NCBI GenBank assembly: GCA_031551965.1
Contig: JAVBMW010000009.1
Location: 62,001 to 126,000, forward strand
Length of the DNA: 64,000 bases
Direction: 5' to 3'
DNA from: CALVGQ01 sp031551965
GTDB taxonomy: Bacteria; Bacillota_I; Bacilli_A; Erysipelotrichales; Erysipelotrichaceae
Below the pieces are notes generated by a model that saw only the letters and a program-made list of their open reading frames with translations, had not been told where the DNA came from and did no database searches. Below are positions 1 through 8,585 of the stretch, piece after piece. Every line of letters begins with the position of its first letter. The stretch's first letter is position 1. Position numbers and translations under genes: made by a program.

Positions 1-473
1 TTTAATATAGCTAAGATCGCTTCTTCAAAGGCTGGAGAAGCAGTTGCGTTTCCATATACTTTATCATCAATAACGGCAACTGGAGCCAGCCCACAAGCTC
101 CGATACAACGTGTTGCATCAAGAGAGAATAAACCATCACGGCTTGTTTTATTTACTTCACATCCAGTTAGTGTACATACTAGATCAAGTAAATCTTGACT
201 ACCTTTAACATAACAAGCTGTTCCCATGCACACATTGATGACATGTTTCCCTTTTGGTTCTAAAGTAAATTGAGTATAGAATGTAACGACGCCATAAACT
301 TCCGCAACAGAAACACCACTTGCATTTGCGATTTTTTCCATTGCTTCAAATGGAATAAAGCCAAGTTCATGTTGAACGTCATGCAACATTAACTTTACAG
401 GTCCCATCTTCCCTGTGTGTCGAGCAACGATTTCATCTATCTTTGCGATCGACTGCTGATTTAGATTTCTCAC
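1..473 (-). CDS. NuoE-like [2Fe-2S] subunit of NAD-linked hydrogenase/dehydrogenase (partial, C-terminus outside window)
   Basis: This is a thioredoxin-fold [2Fe-2S] protein of the NuoE/HndA/HydC family, the small electron-transfer subunit of NADH dehydrogenases and NAD(P)-linked [FeFe] hydrogenases. The frame is open from a GTG at 473-471 to the window edge, about 157 codons. An N-terminal helical region is followed by the four cluster cysteines: the C-x4-C pair at residues 82 and 87 and the C-x3-C pair at 123 and 127. GGAGG lies seven bases before the GTG, which decides the start; a TTG two bases upstream leads straight into TGA. It begins 13 bases after the SpoIIE-like gene, so it is in the same operon. 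The flavin and catalytic subunits would be expected just beyond the left edge, but this cannot be seen. Confidence 0.88.
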   Translation of the reverse strand, partial: MRNLNQQSIAKIDEIVARHTGKMGPVKLMLHDVQHELGFIPFEAMEKIANASGVSVAEVYGVVTFYTQFTLEPKGKHVINVCMGTACYVKGSQDLLDLVCTLTGCEVNKTSRDGLFSLDATRCIGACGLAPVAVIDDKVYGNATASPAFEEAILAIL

Positions 474-486
474 AATACTTCCTCCT

Positions 487-1680
487 TTAGTAATGTTCAA
501 TCTGTACGATTTTTCCTAAACGTCTAAGATTATCTGATATTTTTTCAATCAAACGGATCTTAGCACTGACAGAAATCGTACTGTACGCAATGGCTTTATG
601 TGCAGGATTATCTGAACATCCAACCATAAACGTAATTTTTGAGCTATTTGACACTAATGCCTGTGTCAATAACGTTGCTCCATCTTTTGATTTAGAACTT
701 TGAAGTTGTTCTAATATCTGATCAGAGCCAACGCACTCTTCCAACATTTCATTGACCTTTCCAAGGGTTAACACCCCTTCAGTAACTAGATCAATGCCTT
801 TGATTCTCCCCGTTGGGGGTACATCTGATACAAGTGATTCCAATAGATCCATTTCAATTTCTTGATTTGTGATCCTTGCGACAATATTGCTTGTTGTTCC
901 ACCACAACAGATCTTAAGGCCTGTTGCAGCCAATAGTTTCTCTACAACACGTTCATCATCGATCGCTTCGATCGGTGGTCCAACCATTACACAAGTTTCT
1001 TTCGCTTTTAATATTTTCGCAACCGCAACCGTTGAATCATCACCTGGTTTGTTTCCATATAAATCATCTACTGTAGTAAGTAGTAGAGTATTTACCTCAC
1101 GAGGAGTATCACTGCTTCTTACAACCTGAAGCAAATGATTCACAACTTCTTCTTGAGTCCAGCCAAGATTTAATACTGAACCAAGCCCTGCATGGATAAT
1201 ACCATCACTGTAAAATACGATAAAGTCATCTTCTTCGACTTTGAAATCACTGATTTTTATCGTTCGATTACCAATTTGAATTGAATGCCGCTCGAGATCA
1301 AGCGATTGGTTGTTACGAAGAACGATTGCAGGTGGATTATCAAATTCCACTAACTTTGCCTGCCCATCATAATCTACTTGTAAAATCGTAAATGTTGCAT
1401 AGGCAACATGCCTTTCTTGACATTCTGGTAGGGTTGCCGTAATCGTTTCGACTACATCTTCAACACTTGCCCCCTCACACATCATTTCACTGATAATCGT
1501 GCTTGTTAAAGTGGATAAAATATTCGCTTTAACTCCACTTCCAAGTCCATCAGCCAAAACCATAATAAATGAATCTGCATTCATTCTTACTTCAACTTTA
1601 TCACCGCATAACTCTTCGGTATATTTATTCAACGAACGATGATAACTCGCGACATGAACTATCTCATTACTCATTTTCAT
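487..1680 (-). CDS. SpoIIE-like PP2C-family serine/threonine phosphatase linked to sensory hydrogenase
   Basis: A 397-residue protein whose first ~220 residues resemble the SpoIIE-type PP2C phosphatase domain: an ADGLGSG metal-site motif sits near residue 43, 'FYSDGI' near 155 and 'GDDSTV' near 212. The C-terminal half is a separate conserved domain of unknown role seen in phosphatases encoded with hydrogenases. No membrane segment is present, so it is cytosolic. It overlaps the hydrogenase-like sensor upstream by 14 bases and is followed 13 bases later by the NuoE-like gene. In the published classification of [FeFe] hydrogenases, phosphatase-linked group C enzymes are proposed to sense H2 or redox state and pass the signal through such a phosphatase; that role here is inference. 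Whether translation starts at the first ATG or two codons later is open. Confidence 0.85.
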   Translation of the reverse strand: MKMSNEIVHVASYHRSLNKYTEELCGDKVEVRMNADSFIMVLADGLGSGVKANILSTLTSTIISEMMCEGASVEDVVETITATLPECQERHVAYATFTILQVDYDGQAKLVEFDNPPAIVLRNNQSLDLERHSIQIGNRTIKISDFKVEEDDFIVFYSDGIIHAGLGSVLNLGWTQEEVVNHLLQVVRSSDTPREVNTLLLTTVDDLYGNKPGDDSTVAVAKILKAKETCVMVGPPIEAIDDERVVEKLLAATGLKICCGGTTSNIVARITNQEIEMDLLESLVSDVPPTGRIKGIDLVTEGVLTLGKVNEMLEECVGSDQILEQLQSSKSKDGATLLTQALVSNSSKITFMVGCSDNPAHKAIAYSTISVSAKIRLIEKISDNLRRLGKIVQIEHY

Positions 1681-3340
1681 CGATCGCTTTCATTAGTTTC
1701 GTTAAAGCTATTTTTGATTTTGCCGTTGTTTCACCAAGCAAACTTGCAATTTCCTGTACTGCCCTCATTTGATCATCAATAACCTTTTGAGCTACATCCA
1801 CCGTTTGTTGTTGCATCTTTTTAATCACTAATTCTTTTGTTTCTTCAACGGTGATATCCATTAAAATCAAAATATATAAACTATCAAGACGAATTAATGC
1901 ATGAGACAAAATCAGATTGTATTCTGGATATTCTTTTCTAAAATATTGAACCTTTTCATCTCTTTTTAAATTTTCCTCCAATTCAATTGAAGGCAGGAAA
2001 TCTAATATATTCATTCCTCGTGCATTCACATTTTCTAAACTTAACATGAATACAGCTGAAGGATTGATTTGTTGAATCTTATAATCAGTATTTAATACTA
2101 TAATTCCGTTAGGTGTATTTTCAATAATTAAATTAGAGATCGATTCAGCGTGTTCGAGTGCCATTGGCAAACATAATTTAGGATCTGCTTTTCCATCAAG
2201 TACTGCAATCGCTTTATCAACACATGTTTCATAACCACAACTACCACAGTTCAACTCTTTATTTTTACTGGTTTTCCCCATGATCCACAACATGTCTCTA
2301 ATTTGTGATTCACTGTATTTCTGTCGAACGATGTGATCTGATTTCCATGTAGCTTTCAAATCATCTTCAATTGGACAAGCTTTTACTTTCTCAGCTCCTT
2401 CAACATTTGTATTGATCATACTATGGGCAAGCCATTCATTGTGCTGGAAATTTTTGATAAGCGGTCCACCTAAACAAGATTCTGCACAGGATGACATTTC
2501 AAAGAAATAGCCTTCTAATTGCCCTGATTGGATCGCATGAAGTGTTCTGCTAACCCGATCAATTCCCTCAACATCTAGAATATGATATCGAGTTGATGCA
2601 ATTGTCTTCCCAACACCTCCAGGAGTTGGATACAATCGAGCGATTTTCCCTTCAAATTCAGGCCAATCCCTAGATAGATCAGCTTCTTCTTTCAAAGTAC
2701 CCGTTAATATTTCAAATAAATCTGGCATACTAATCGTTGCATCGATCACACCTGCAAAACGTGGATCTTTAATTTCCTTTTGTTTTGCGATGCATGGTGT
2801 GATAAACACTACTTTAGCATCAGGGTATCTTTTTTTGATATCCTTCCCATGAGCGATCATTGGCGATACGACCGGAGCTAATTGATCTACTAGATCGGGA
2901 AATTCTTTTTCAACTAGTGATACAACTGCAGGACAAGAAGTAGCAATGATATTTTTCATTTTTCCTTCTTGCATAAGTTCCATATAGGCTTCAGAAACAA
3001 TTTTCGCTCCGCGAGCTGCTTCTTCAACTTTAGAAAATCCAAAATTTAACATCCTCTGTTCAAACTTGTTGTAGTTAGTCCAAATCGATGCAAAACTAGG
3101 TGCTACACTCGCAATAACTTGTTTTCCTTCGGCAATCCAGGATTTAACTAAGTTTAAATCACTTGTAACCTTTTTTGCGGAGTGAGGACACACCATATAA
3201 CACTGTCCACATAAGATACATTCCTCTTCTATAATTTGAGGTTGATAATTTACATAAGTCATTGCTTTCGTAGGACATACCTTTACACAGCGCATGCAAC
3301 TACGGCAATTTGATTCAGAGAGCTGTATAAACTGATTCAT
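1667..3340 (-). CDS. [FeFe] hydrogenase-like sensor with PAS domain (group C type)
   Basis: A 557-residue soluble multi-domain protein. Two [4Fe-4S] ferredoxin motifs come first (Cys12/15/18/22 and Cys41/44/47/51). The H-cluster domain follows, with the three signature loops in reduced form: TSCPA (Cys136), TPCIAKQKE (Cys183) and EMSSCAESCLGG (Cys285, Cys289). A further Fe-S motif has Cys365/368/373/390, then a PAS domain spans about residues 400-480 and an acidic coiled-coil tail ends the protein. The single Cys in the first loop, where catalytic enzymes have two, plus the PAS domain, fits the group C 'sensory' hydrogenases rather than the H2-producing ones. Its ATG overlaps the stop of the 82-residue ferredoxin gene (ATGA), so the two are translationally coupled. 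That it senses H2 is proposed for the family, not shown by the sequence. Confidence 0.9.
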   Translation of the reverse strand: MNQFIQLSESNCRSCMRCVKVCPTKAMTYVNYQPQIIEEECILCGQCYMVCPHSAKKVTSDLNLVKSWIAEGKQVIASVAPSFASIWTNYNKFEQRMLNFGFSKVEEAARGAKIVSEAYMELMQEGKMKNIIATSCPAVVSLVEKEFPDLVDQLAPVVSPMIAHGKDIKKRYPDAKVVFITPCIAKQKEIKDPRFAGVIDATISMPDLFEILTGTLKEEADLSRDWPEFEGKIARLYPTPGGVGKTIASTRYHILDVEGIDRVSRTLHAIQSGQLEGYFFEMSSCAESCLGGPLIKNFQHNEWLAHSMINTNVEGAEKVKACPIEDDLKATWKSDHIVRQKYSESQIRDMLWIMGKTSKNKELNCGSCGYETCVDKAIAVLDGKADPKLCLPMALEHAESISNLIIENTPNGIIVLNTDYKIQQINPSAVFMLSLENVNARGMNILDFLPSIELEENLKRDEKVQYFRKEYPEYNLILSHALIRLDSLYILILMDITVEETKELVIKKMQQQTVDVAQKVIDDQMRAVQEIASLLGETTAKSKIALTKLMKAIDENE

Positions 3341-3585
3341 GCGAGCTCCTTACTGATTATTTCTTTTATTACTTCTTCTGCATTATGCAATCCTAATTTA
3401 TCAATTGGTTTGCCATTGATTTTAACCCCTAAACCATCTGTACACATTTGCATACAAAAAGCTCCTTTGATTTCAACAAGGTCTTGCCAATTATTTTTAT
3501 TAATCATTTCCTTTACTATTTGTACTACCTGATTACTCCCCTTAACATAACAAGAACTACCAACACAAATCTCTACAACAACCAT
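3337..3585 (-). CDS. Thioredoxin-like [2Fe-2S] ferredoxin
   Basis: An 82-residue protein equal to the C-terminal half of NuoE-type subunits, with the thioredoxin-like ferredoxin cysteines C7-x4-C12 and C44-x3-C48. It is the first gene of the hydrogenase operon and is coupled to the sensor hydrogenase by a four-base ATGA overlap. A role as electron carrier between the sensor and its partners is likely from the context, but the redox partner cannot be read from sequence. It has no targeting signal, so it should be cytosolic. Confidence 0.85.
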   Translation of the reverse strand: MVVVEICVGSSCYVKGSNQVVQIVKEMINKNNWQDLVEIKGAFCMQMCTDGLGVKINGKPIDKLGLHNAEEVIKEIISKELA

Positions 3586-3652
3586 TCGTATTAATCCTCT
3601 CTTTCAGTCTTGAAATGTCTAATCTTAACCAAAACTTAACATTACTACATAA

Positions 3653-3681
3653 ATAGTAACCGATAAAAGCGCTTACATCAA
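3653..3681 (-). promoter_or_regulatory. Sigma-A promoter with embedded cre (CcpA) site for the hydrogenase operon
   Basis: On the minus strand TTGATG (3681-3676) and TACTAT (3658-3653) are separated by exactly 17 bases. Overlapping this spacer, at 3678-3664, is ATGTAAGCGCTTTTA, which matches the cre consensus WTGNAANCGNWNNCW at all but one position. A CcpA dimer bound there would cover the promoter, so repression during growth on preferred sugars is the simple prediction. The start of transcription would be near 3646, giving a leader of about 60 bases. Confidence 0.6.
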
Positions 3682-3790
3682 TATTAAGTAAGGACAAAAA
3701 TAGACTATTTTTTCACAACTTTTATTTTAACATATTTCACGTCATTTTTGTATTTATTTGTGAATTATTTAATTTATAATTCAAGAAAAA

Positions 3791-3814
3791 AGAATGAACA
3801 AAATTGTCCATTCT
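3791..3814 (-). terminator. Rho-independent terminator after gpsA
   Basis: Arms of ten to eleven base pairs with one G-U pair and a tight T-rich loop are followed on the minus strand by a run of six T. It lies just beyond the gpsA stop codon and closes the cmk-der-gpsA operon. Confidence 0.8.
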
Positions 3815-3822
3815 AAAGAGCT

Positions 3823-4815
3823 CTATTCAGATTTTAATTCACGTGACATTAAATCAACAATAGCTTGTGTCGGAAGTTTTCCTTCATATAAAACACGATA
3901 AACTTCATCTGTAATTGGCATTGAAATATGATTCTCTTTCGCAACTTCATAAACTACTTTACAAGCAGCTACACCTTCGACTGTTTTTTGATTTTGACTC
4001 CAAAATAATTCAGCACTATTTTCTTTACCAATCATTAATCCGGCTTGAAAATTTCGAGAATGAGAAGATGTACAAGTTACGATCAAATCACCAACCCCAG
4101 TAAGACCTAAATAGGTTTCCGATTTCCCTCCGAAAAATACACCATAGCGAGCCATTTCAGCTAACCCTCGTGTCATTAGCGCTGCACGAGCATTATCTCC
4201 TTGACCAACACCTGTAAGTATTCCACTAGCTAAGGCCATAACATTTTTAACTGCAACACCGATTTCAGCACCAACGACATCCGTATTACGATACACTCTA
4301 AAATATTCATTAGAAAATATTTCTTGAACCATTTTAGCACTTTCTTCGTTTTCACAGACTGCATTGACTGATGTCAGCATTTTTACAACTGCTTCTTCTG
4401 CGTGACTTGGACCGATCAATGATACAACGTCAACTAATAAATGTTCAGGGAAACATTTTTTAATTACTACACTTAATCGTTCATGAGTAACGGGATGAAA
4501 TCCTTTCGCTACATTAATCACGATAACAGGCTGATCGATCACACCAGCAACTTGAGTACAAACAGACTCAATAGCCATCGTAGGCACAGCAAGCAATACT
4601 AGATTACTACCCTTGATTTCATATAAATCAGTGGTTGCGATCAAGTTTTCATTCAAGTTTACCCCAGGAAAATATTTAGAGTTTTGATGATTGTTGTTTA
4701 TATCATTGACTTCGGTTTCTTCTTTACCCCAAAGGACAACTTCTTGATGATTATCAATACAAACTTGAGCTAAAGCAGTACCCCAGCTTCCACTTCCTAA
4801 AACACTAATTTTCAT
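3823..4815 (-). CDS. gpsA: Glycerol-3-phosphate dehydrogenase [NAD(P)+]
   Basis: This enzyme reduces dihydroxyacetone phosphate to sn-glycerol 3-phosphate, the backbone of phospholipids. The 330 residues are the usual length. A Rossmann motif GSGSWGTALA is at residues 7-16, and the catalytic-lysine helix 'AVKNVMAL' and the 'LTGVGDLIVTC' segment of the C-terminal domain are in place. It starts one base after der, the last gene of a cmk-der-gpsA operon, and a strong terminator follows. The same der-gpsA order occurs in many Bacillota. Confidence 0.96.
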   Translation of the reverse strand: MKISVLGSGSWGTALAQVCIDNHQEVVLWGKEETEVNDINNNHQNSKYFPGVNLNENLIATTDLYEIKGSNLVLLAVPTMAIESVCTQVAGVIDQPVIVINVAKGFHPVTHERLSVVIKKCFPEHLLVDVVSLIGPSHAEEAVVKMLTSVNAVCENEESAKMVQEIFSNEYFRVYRNTDVVGAEIGVAVKNVMALASGILTGVGQGDNARAALMTRGLAEMARYGVFFGGKSETYLGLTGVGDLIVTCTSSHSRNFQAGLMIGKENSAELFWSQNQKTVEGVAACKVVYEVAKENHISMPITDEVYRVLYEGKLPTQAIVDLMSRELKSE

Positions 4816-4816
4816 T

Positions 4817-6127
4817 TTAATCTTTCTTTCTAGCCAAAATTCTCATTGGCGATCCAGTAAATCCAAATGCATCTCTGATTTTATTTTCGATATAACGGCG
4901 ATAACTAAAATGAAGCAATTCTGGGTCATTCACAAACAACACAAATGTTGGTGGTGCGATCGCAACTTGAGAAACATAATATATTTTACAACGTTGTCCA
5001 TTATGTGTTGGTGCGGGAGTGACCATTTGTGCATCCAATACTACTTCATTCAAAACATTTGTCGCAATACGTAAATTCGAATAGTTATATACTTCTTCGA
5101 TAAGTGGAAATAATGTGTGGACTCTTTGTTTTGTCAAAGCGGATACAAATGCAATCGGTGCATAGGATAAATAAACAAAATCATTACGAATCTGATCTGT
5201 GATCTGATTCATCGTATTTTCATCTTTTTCAACTTGATCCCATTTGTTGTATACAATGATAATCGGCTTACCTGCTTCATGGGCAAATCCTGCAACATGC
5301 TTGTCTTGTTCACGCACTCCTTTTTCACCATCGATCAAAAATAAAATGACATCCGCTTTTTCAATGGCACTCATTGCACGAAGAACTGAATACTTTTCAA
5401 TATTTTCATAAACTTTACCACGTTTTCTTATTCCAGCAGTATCAATAACGACATATTGATTGCCATCACGAGTAAACGGAGTATCGACAGCATCACGAGT
5501 TGTGCCTTCTATATCCGAAACAATTACTCTTTCCTGATTTAAAATTGCATTCACCAAACTTGACTTCCCTACATTAGGTCGTCCAATTACCGCAAATTTA
5601 ATCATGCCTTCATAATCATTTTTTTGTTTCTTAGGAAAATTTTCAATGCATAGATCCAAAACATCTCCGATTCCTATTCCGTGTACACCACTGACCGCAA
5701 TTGGATCTGCATCTATACCTAAAGAATAGAAATCATAAATTCCTTCAATCAATTGTGTATCATCGATTTTATTTACCAACAACAAAATTGGTTTATCTGA
5801 TTTTCTTAACATCTTCGCTATGTAGCGATCATCATGTGTAACCCCTTCACGACCATTAACCACAAATAAAATTACATCTGCTTCATCAATCGCTATTTCA
5901 ACTTGAGCTTTGATTTCTTCTTGAAACGGCTGATTTTCAAGTTGAATACCACCTGTATCAATAACCCTAAATTCTTTCGTTAACCATTCGGCTTTTGAAT
6001 AAATACGATCACGTGTTACCCCAGGCGTATCTTCAACTATCGAAACACGTTCTCCTACGATACGATTAAAAATGGTTGATTTTCCAACGTTAGGTCTTCC
6101 AACGATGGCAACAATTCCTTCAATCAT
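4817..6127 (-). CDS. der: Ribosome biogenesis GTPase Der (EngA)
   Basis: An essential 50S-assembly GTPase recognised by its tandem G domains. The 436 residues hold a first G1 motif GRPNVGKST (residues 10-18) with DTPG, a second G1 motif GRPNVGKSS around 182 with DTAG, two NKxD motifs (NKID, NKWD), and a C-terminal KH-like domain. The length is typical. It lies 11 bases after cmk and one base before gpsA in a single transcription unit. Confidence 0.97.
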   Translation of the reverse strand: MIEGIVAIVGRPNVGKSTIFNRIVGERVSIVEDTPGVTRDRIYSKAEWLTKEFRVIDTGGIQLENQPFQEEIKAQVEIAIDEADVILFVVNGREGVTHDDRYIAKMLRKSDKPILLLVNKIDDTQLIEGIYDFYSLGIDADPIAVSGVHGIGIGDVLDLCIENFPKKQKNDYEGMIKFAVIGRPNVGKSSLVNAILNQERVIVSDIEGTTRDAVDTPFTRDGNQYVVIDTAGIRKRGKVYENIEKYSVLRAMSAIEKADVILFLIDGEKGVREQDKHVAGFAHEAGKPIIIVYNKWDQVEKDENTMNQITDQIRNDFVYLSYAPIAFVSALTKQRVHTLFPLIEEVYNYSNLRIATNVLNEVVLDAQMVTPAPTHNGQRCKIYYVSQVAIAPPTFVLFVNDPELLHFSYRRYIENKIRDAFGFTGSPMRILARKKD

Positions 6128-6138
6128 ATTAATCCTCC

Positions 6139-6786
6139 TTACTTTATAAGTTTAATAATTTGTTGTACTACTTCTTCTACAGTTAAGTTTGATGAATCGA
6201 TTTCAATTGCATCTTCTGCCTTCTTAAGTGGTGAATGAACTCGCGTAGTATCTTGTAAATCACGTGCAATAATTTCTTTAGTTATTGTTTCCAAATCACA
6301 ATCAAAACCTTTTTCACAATTTTCTTTATAACGTCGCTCCGCCCTTGCTTCAGGACTCGCAGTCAAAAAAATCTTAACTTCAGCTTCTGGTAATACTACG
6401 GTTCCGATATCTCTGCCATCCATAATAACACCTTTTTTAAGTGCCATTTTTTGTTGACGAGAAACAAGTTCTTCACGAACTTTTTCAAATGCTGAAATAT
6501 CGGAAGCAAGCATAGAAATAGCTTGTGTACGAATCTGATTATTTACTTCTTCATTATTCAAATAAATTTTTCCATCACTCGTAAGAGCTATTTCAGTTTT
6601 TTCTAGCATTTTTACGATTTCATTTTCATTCTTAACATTAATATCATTGAGTTGAGCACTATATGCTGCACAACGATACATAGCCCCACTATCTAAATGT
6701 ACATAATTCAATCTCTTCGCAAGTTCTTTCGCAATGGTACTCTTCCCTGCTGCACTTGGTCCATCAATCGCAATATTAATACTCAT
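6139..6786 (-). CDS. cmk: Cytidylate kinase
   Basis: Phosphorylates CMP and dCMP for nucleotide and nucleic-acid synthesis. The P-loop GPSAAGKST is at residues 8-16, the 'GRDIGTVVLP' motif of bacterial CMP kinases is near 124, and the LID region has 'RAERRYKE'. At 215 residues it has normal length. The start codon overlaps the stop of the upstream anchored protein by one base (TAATG), so the two genes are translationally coupled. Confidence 0.97.
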   Translation of the reverse strand: MSINIAIDGPSAAGKSTIAKELAKRLNYVHLDSGAMYRCAAYSAQLNDINVKNENEIVKMLEKTEIALTSDGKIYLNNEEVNNQIRTQAISMLASDISAFEKVREELVSRQQKMALKKGVIMDGRDIGTVVLPEAEVKIFLTASPEARAERRYKENCEKGFDCDLETITKEIIARDLQDTTRVHSPLKKAEDAIEIDSSNLTVEEVVQQIIKLIK

Positions 6787-7619
6787 TAAATGATCCCCTT
6801 ATCTAATAAAATCCAGTATGCAACAACACCACATACAATGAGTGTTGCCAAAATCAAAACGATCAATACGACATTCAATATGCGGTCAGCTCTAAATACT
6901 GACTCACTTACTTCATTCAAATCAGCTTCTTGATCATCAAGACGATTTCTAAGGTCTTGAGTTTCAACCATTAATTTATCACGAAGTACCTTTTCTTTTT
7001 CTAATTCAACATTTTGAATTGGTTCAACTTCATTTTCATAAGCATATTCAGTTACTTTACTTACAAATGATGGTATTTCAAAAGTAAACTCATTTTCAGG
7101 TACCTCTGGTTCCTCTGAAAGTAAATTTTTAACTTCCTTTGAAATTGAACTTGCTTCACTTGAACGAGACAAAAAAGACGGAATTTCCGCAAGATCATCA
7201 CTACCATTTGTATACATAATGTCATCTAAGCTTTCAATAAATTTAAAATCAATTTCTTTTTTAATCGGTTTAATTTCTTCAAATATATTGTCTGATGTAT
7301 TATCAAAATGTGAATATCCTTTTTCCTGATTGTAGTGCTTCACATCGCTCAAAGCTTCATCTAAATATTCATTCGCAAAACGCTCAGTGCTTTCATCAAC
7401 TTTTACATCAACATCTTGAAAATAGCTCTCACGACGCAAGTGCGCAGCATCATGTTCAGTTTCGATCACTTGTTCCACCAAATCGAGTTGAGTTGCATCG
7501 ATTCGATTTAATCTTTCTTGAAATTGTGATAAGTCTTTTGAAGTTAAACGTGATTCTCCATCGTTCGCAATGCTATCTCTTAATTGTTCATATTTTTTTA
7601 CTCTTGATAATTTTTCCAT
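6786..7619 (-). CDS. C-terminally membrane-anchored acidic protein of unknown function
   Basis: I do not recognise this 277-residue protein. It is highly acidic and predicted to be mostly helical or disordered. A coiled-coil-like stretch ('DLRNRLDDQEADLNEVSES') precedes a single hydrophobic segment at about residues 245-270, followed by a few residues. This is a tail-anchored topology with the bulk in the cytosol; no signal peptide is present. It is the first gene of the operon with cmk, der and gpsA. A good ribosome-binding site (GGAGG) precedes the ATG. Function unknown. Confidence 0.75.
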   Translation of the reverse strand: MEKLSRVKKYEQLRDSIANDGESRLTSKDLSQFQERLNRIDATQLDLVEQVIETEHDAAHLRRESYFQDVDVKVDESTERFANEYLDEALSDVKHYNQEKGYSHFDNTSDNIFEEIKPIKKEIDFKFIESLDDIMYTNGSDDLAEIPSFLSRSSEASSISKEVKNLLSEEPEVPENEFTFEIPSFVSKVTEYAYENEVEPIQNVELEKEKVLRDKLMVETQDLRNRLDDQEADLNEVSESVFRADRILNVVLIVLILATLIVCGVVAYWILLDKGII

Positions 7620-7672
7620 AAACGAACCTCCATACAGAGTATATTATACCAAACTCAGATACTAAAACATAG

Positions 7673-7697
7673 AAAAAAAGTGAGAAACTCACTTTTT
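7673..7697 (-). terminator. Terminator after ribU
   Basis: A ten-base-pair hairpin (AAAAAGTGAG paired with CTCACTTTTT, three-base loop) ends in a T tract on the minus strand. It lies 13 bases beyond the stop of the riboflavin transporter gene. Being nearly symmetrical it might also act on the other strand. Confidence 0.8.
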
Positions 7698-7709
7698 AAC
7701 TTTTCAAAA

Positions 7710-8312
7710 TTAGAATTTTTTGATTAAACGTGAAATGTGCTTATAAGTTAAGGCAACTACCGTTGATACCGCTATTCCTTTAAATAAATTAAATGGACTT
7801 GTCGCTAATAATACAAAGGTAAATTTGTTTTTAATTAAGGGAATAATTTCAGTGCCCATCGAAATAAATACATCGATTGGTGTATGAAACAAAGTAGAAT
7901 ATGCTGGAAGTAATACAAAATAATTAAATATTCCACCAACAATCACTAATGATATGGTTCCAAACACTAAACCAAGTAAAGCACCTTTTTTAGTTTTATT
8001 TTTGTAATAATACATTGCAGACGGAAATACAAAAGAAATACCTACAATTAAATTTGCCATTTCGCCAACGTATGCAGTTGAAGTTGGTTTAATCAATATT
8101 TTAATCAAAATTTTTAGTGATTCAATCAAAACGGCCGCAACAGGCCCCATCGCAAAGCCCCCAATTAGTACTGGAACTTCACTGAAATCTAGTTGGTAAA
8201 ACGCTGGTGCAAATGGTAGTGGAAACTCGATCCACATGAGTACTGCAGCTAAAGCTGAAAGCATACCAATCAAACAAATATTTTTGACTGACAACAATTT
8301 CTTTGAGTTCAT
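7710..8312 (-). CDS. ribU: ECF-type riboflavin transporter substrate-binding subunit RibU
   Basis: A 200-residue membrane protein with about six hydrophobic segments, the size and topology of an ECF-transporter S component. The 'LDFSEVPVLIGGFAMGP' segment near residues 40-56 is typical of RibU. It is preceded by an FMN riboswitch, which makes riboflavin the substrate with good confidence. It would work with the shared EcfA/EcfA'/EcfT module, which is not in this window. No riboflavin biosynthesis genes are nearby, so the cell may rely on uptake; that is inference. AGGAGG precedes the ATG. Confidence 0.93.
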   Translation of the reverse strand: MNSKKLLSVKNICLIGMLSALAAVLMWIEFPLPFAPAFYQLDFSEVPVLIGGFAMGPVAAVLIESLKILIKILIKPTSTAYVGEMANLIVGISFVFPSAMYYYKNKTKKGALLGLVFGTISLVIVGGIFNYFVLLPAYSTLFHTPIDVFISMGTEIIPLIKNKFTFVLLATSPFNLFKGIAVSTVVALTYKHISRLIKKF

Positions 8313-8379
8313 AATTTTTCCTCCTTTATGATTTCAAACAAAGAATTCATAAAAACCTTTGGGAAAAAGAAAAAAACGT

Positions 8380-8478
8380 CTTCCATCCAGACTTTACTGT
8401 CGCTACTGGAGTTTCACCAGTTCAACCTTTCGGCTCGCGGAGTTTACCGCCGGTCGGGAATTAGACCCTGCCCTGAAG
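8380..8478 (-). ncRNA. FMN riboswitch (RFN element) upstream of ribU
   Basis: The minus strand carries the conserved RFN blocks in order: a CTTC-AGGGCAGGG 5' strand, TTCCCGACCGGCGGTAAA, CCGCGAGCCG, CTGGTGAAACTCCAG, and the closing CGACAGTAAAGTCTGGATGG with GAAG. A run of seven T follows directly after the closing strand (8378-8372), which suits a transcription-stop switch. FMN binding would be expected to turn off the transporter gene 60 bases downstream. Confidence 0.96.
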
Positions 8479-8491
8479 TTTTTACAAGTTT

Positions 8492-8519
8492 ATTATAACG
8501 CAAATCAAATTTTTGTAAA
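8492..8519 (-). promoter_or_regulatory. Sigma-A promoter of the ribU riboswitch transcript
   Basis: TTTACA (8519-8514) and TATAAT (8497-8492) on the minus strand are separated by 16 bases. The predicted start is a few bases before the first conserved base of the FMN aptamer, as expected. Confidence 0.75.
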
Positions 8520-8550
8520 GAAGTACTATCCGCATCCACTTTCGTATAAT

Positions 8551-8580
8551 TAAAAAACTGACTTTTTACGAGTCAGTTTT
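8551..8580 (-). terminator. Terminator after efp
   Basis: A ten-base-pair stem (AAAACTGACT with AGTCAGTTTT, seven-base loop) ending in T on the minus strand, six bases past the efp stop codon. Confidence 0.85.
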
Positions 8581-8585
8581 GATGA

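Noticed and set aside
8359..8553. Open frame of 64 codons on the plus strand
   Set aside because: It lies across the FMN riboswitch on the opposite strand; the aptamer's conserved bases explain the sequence.
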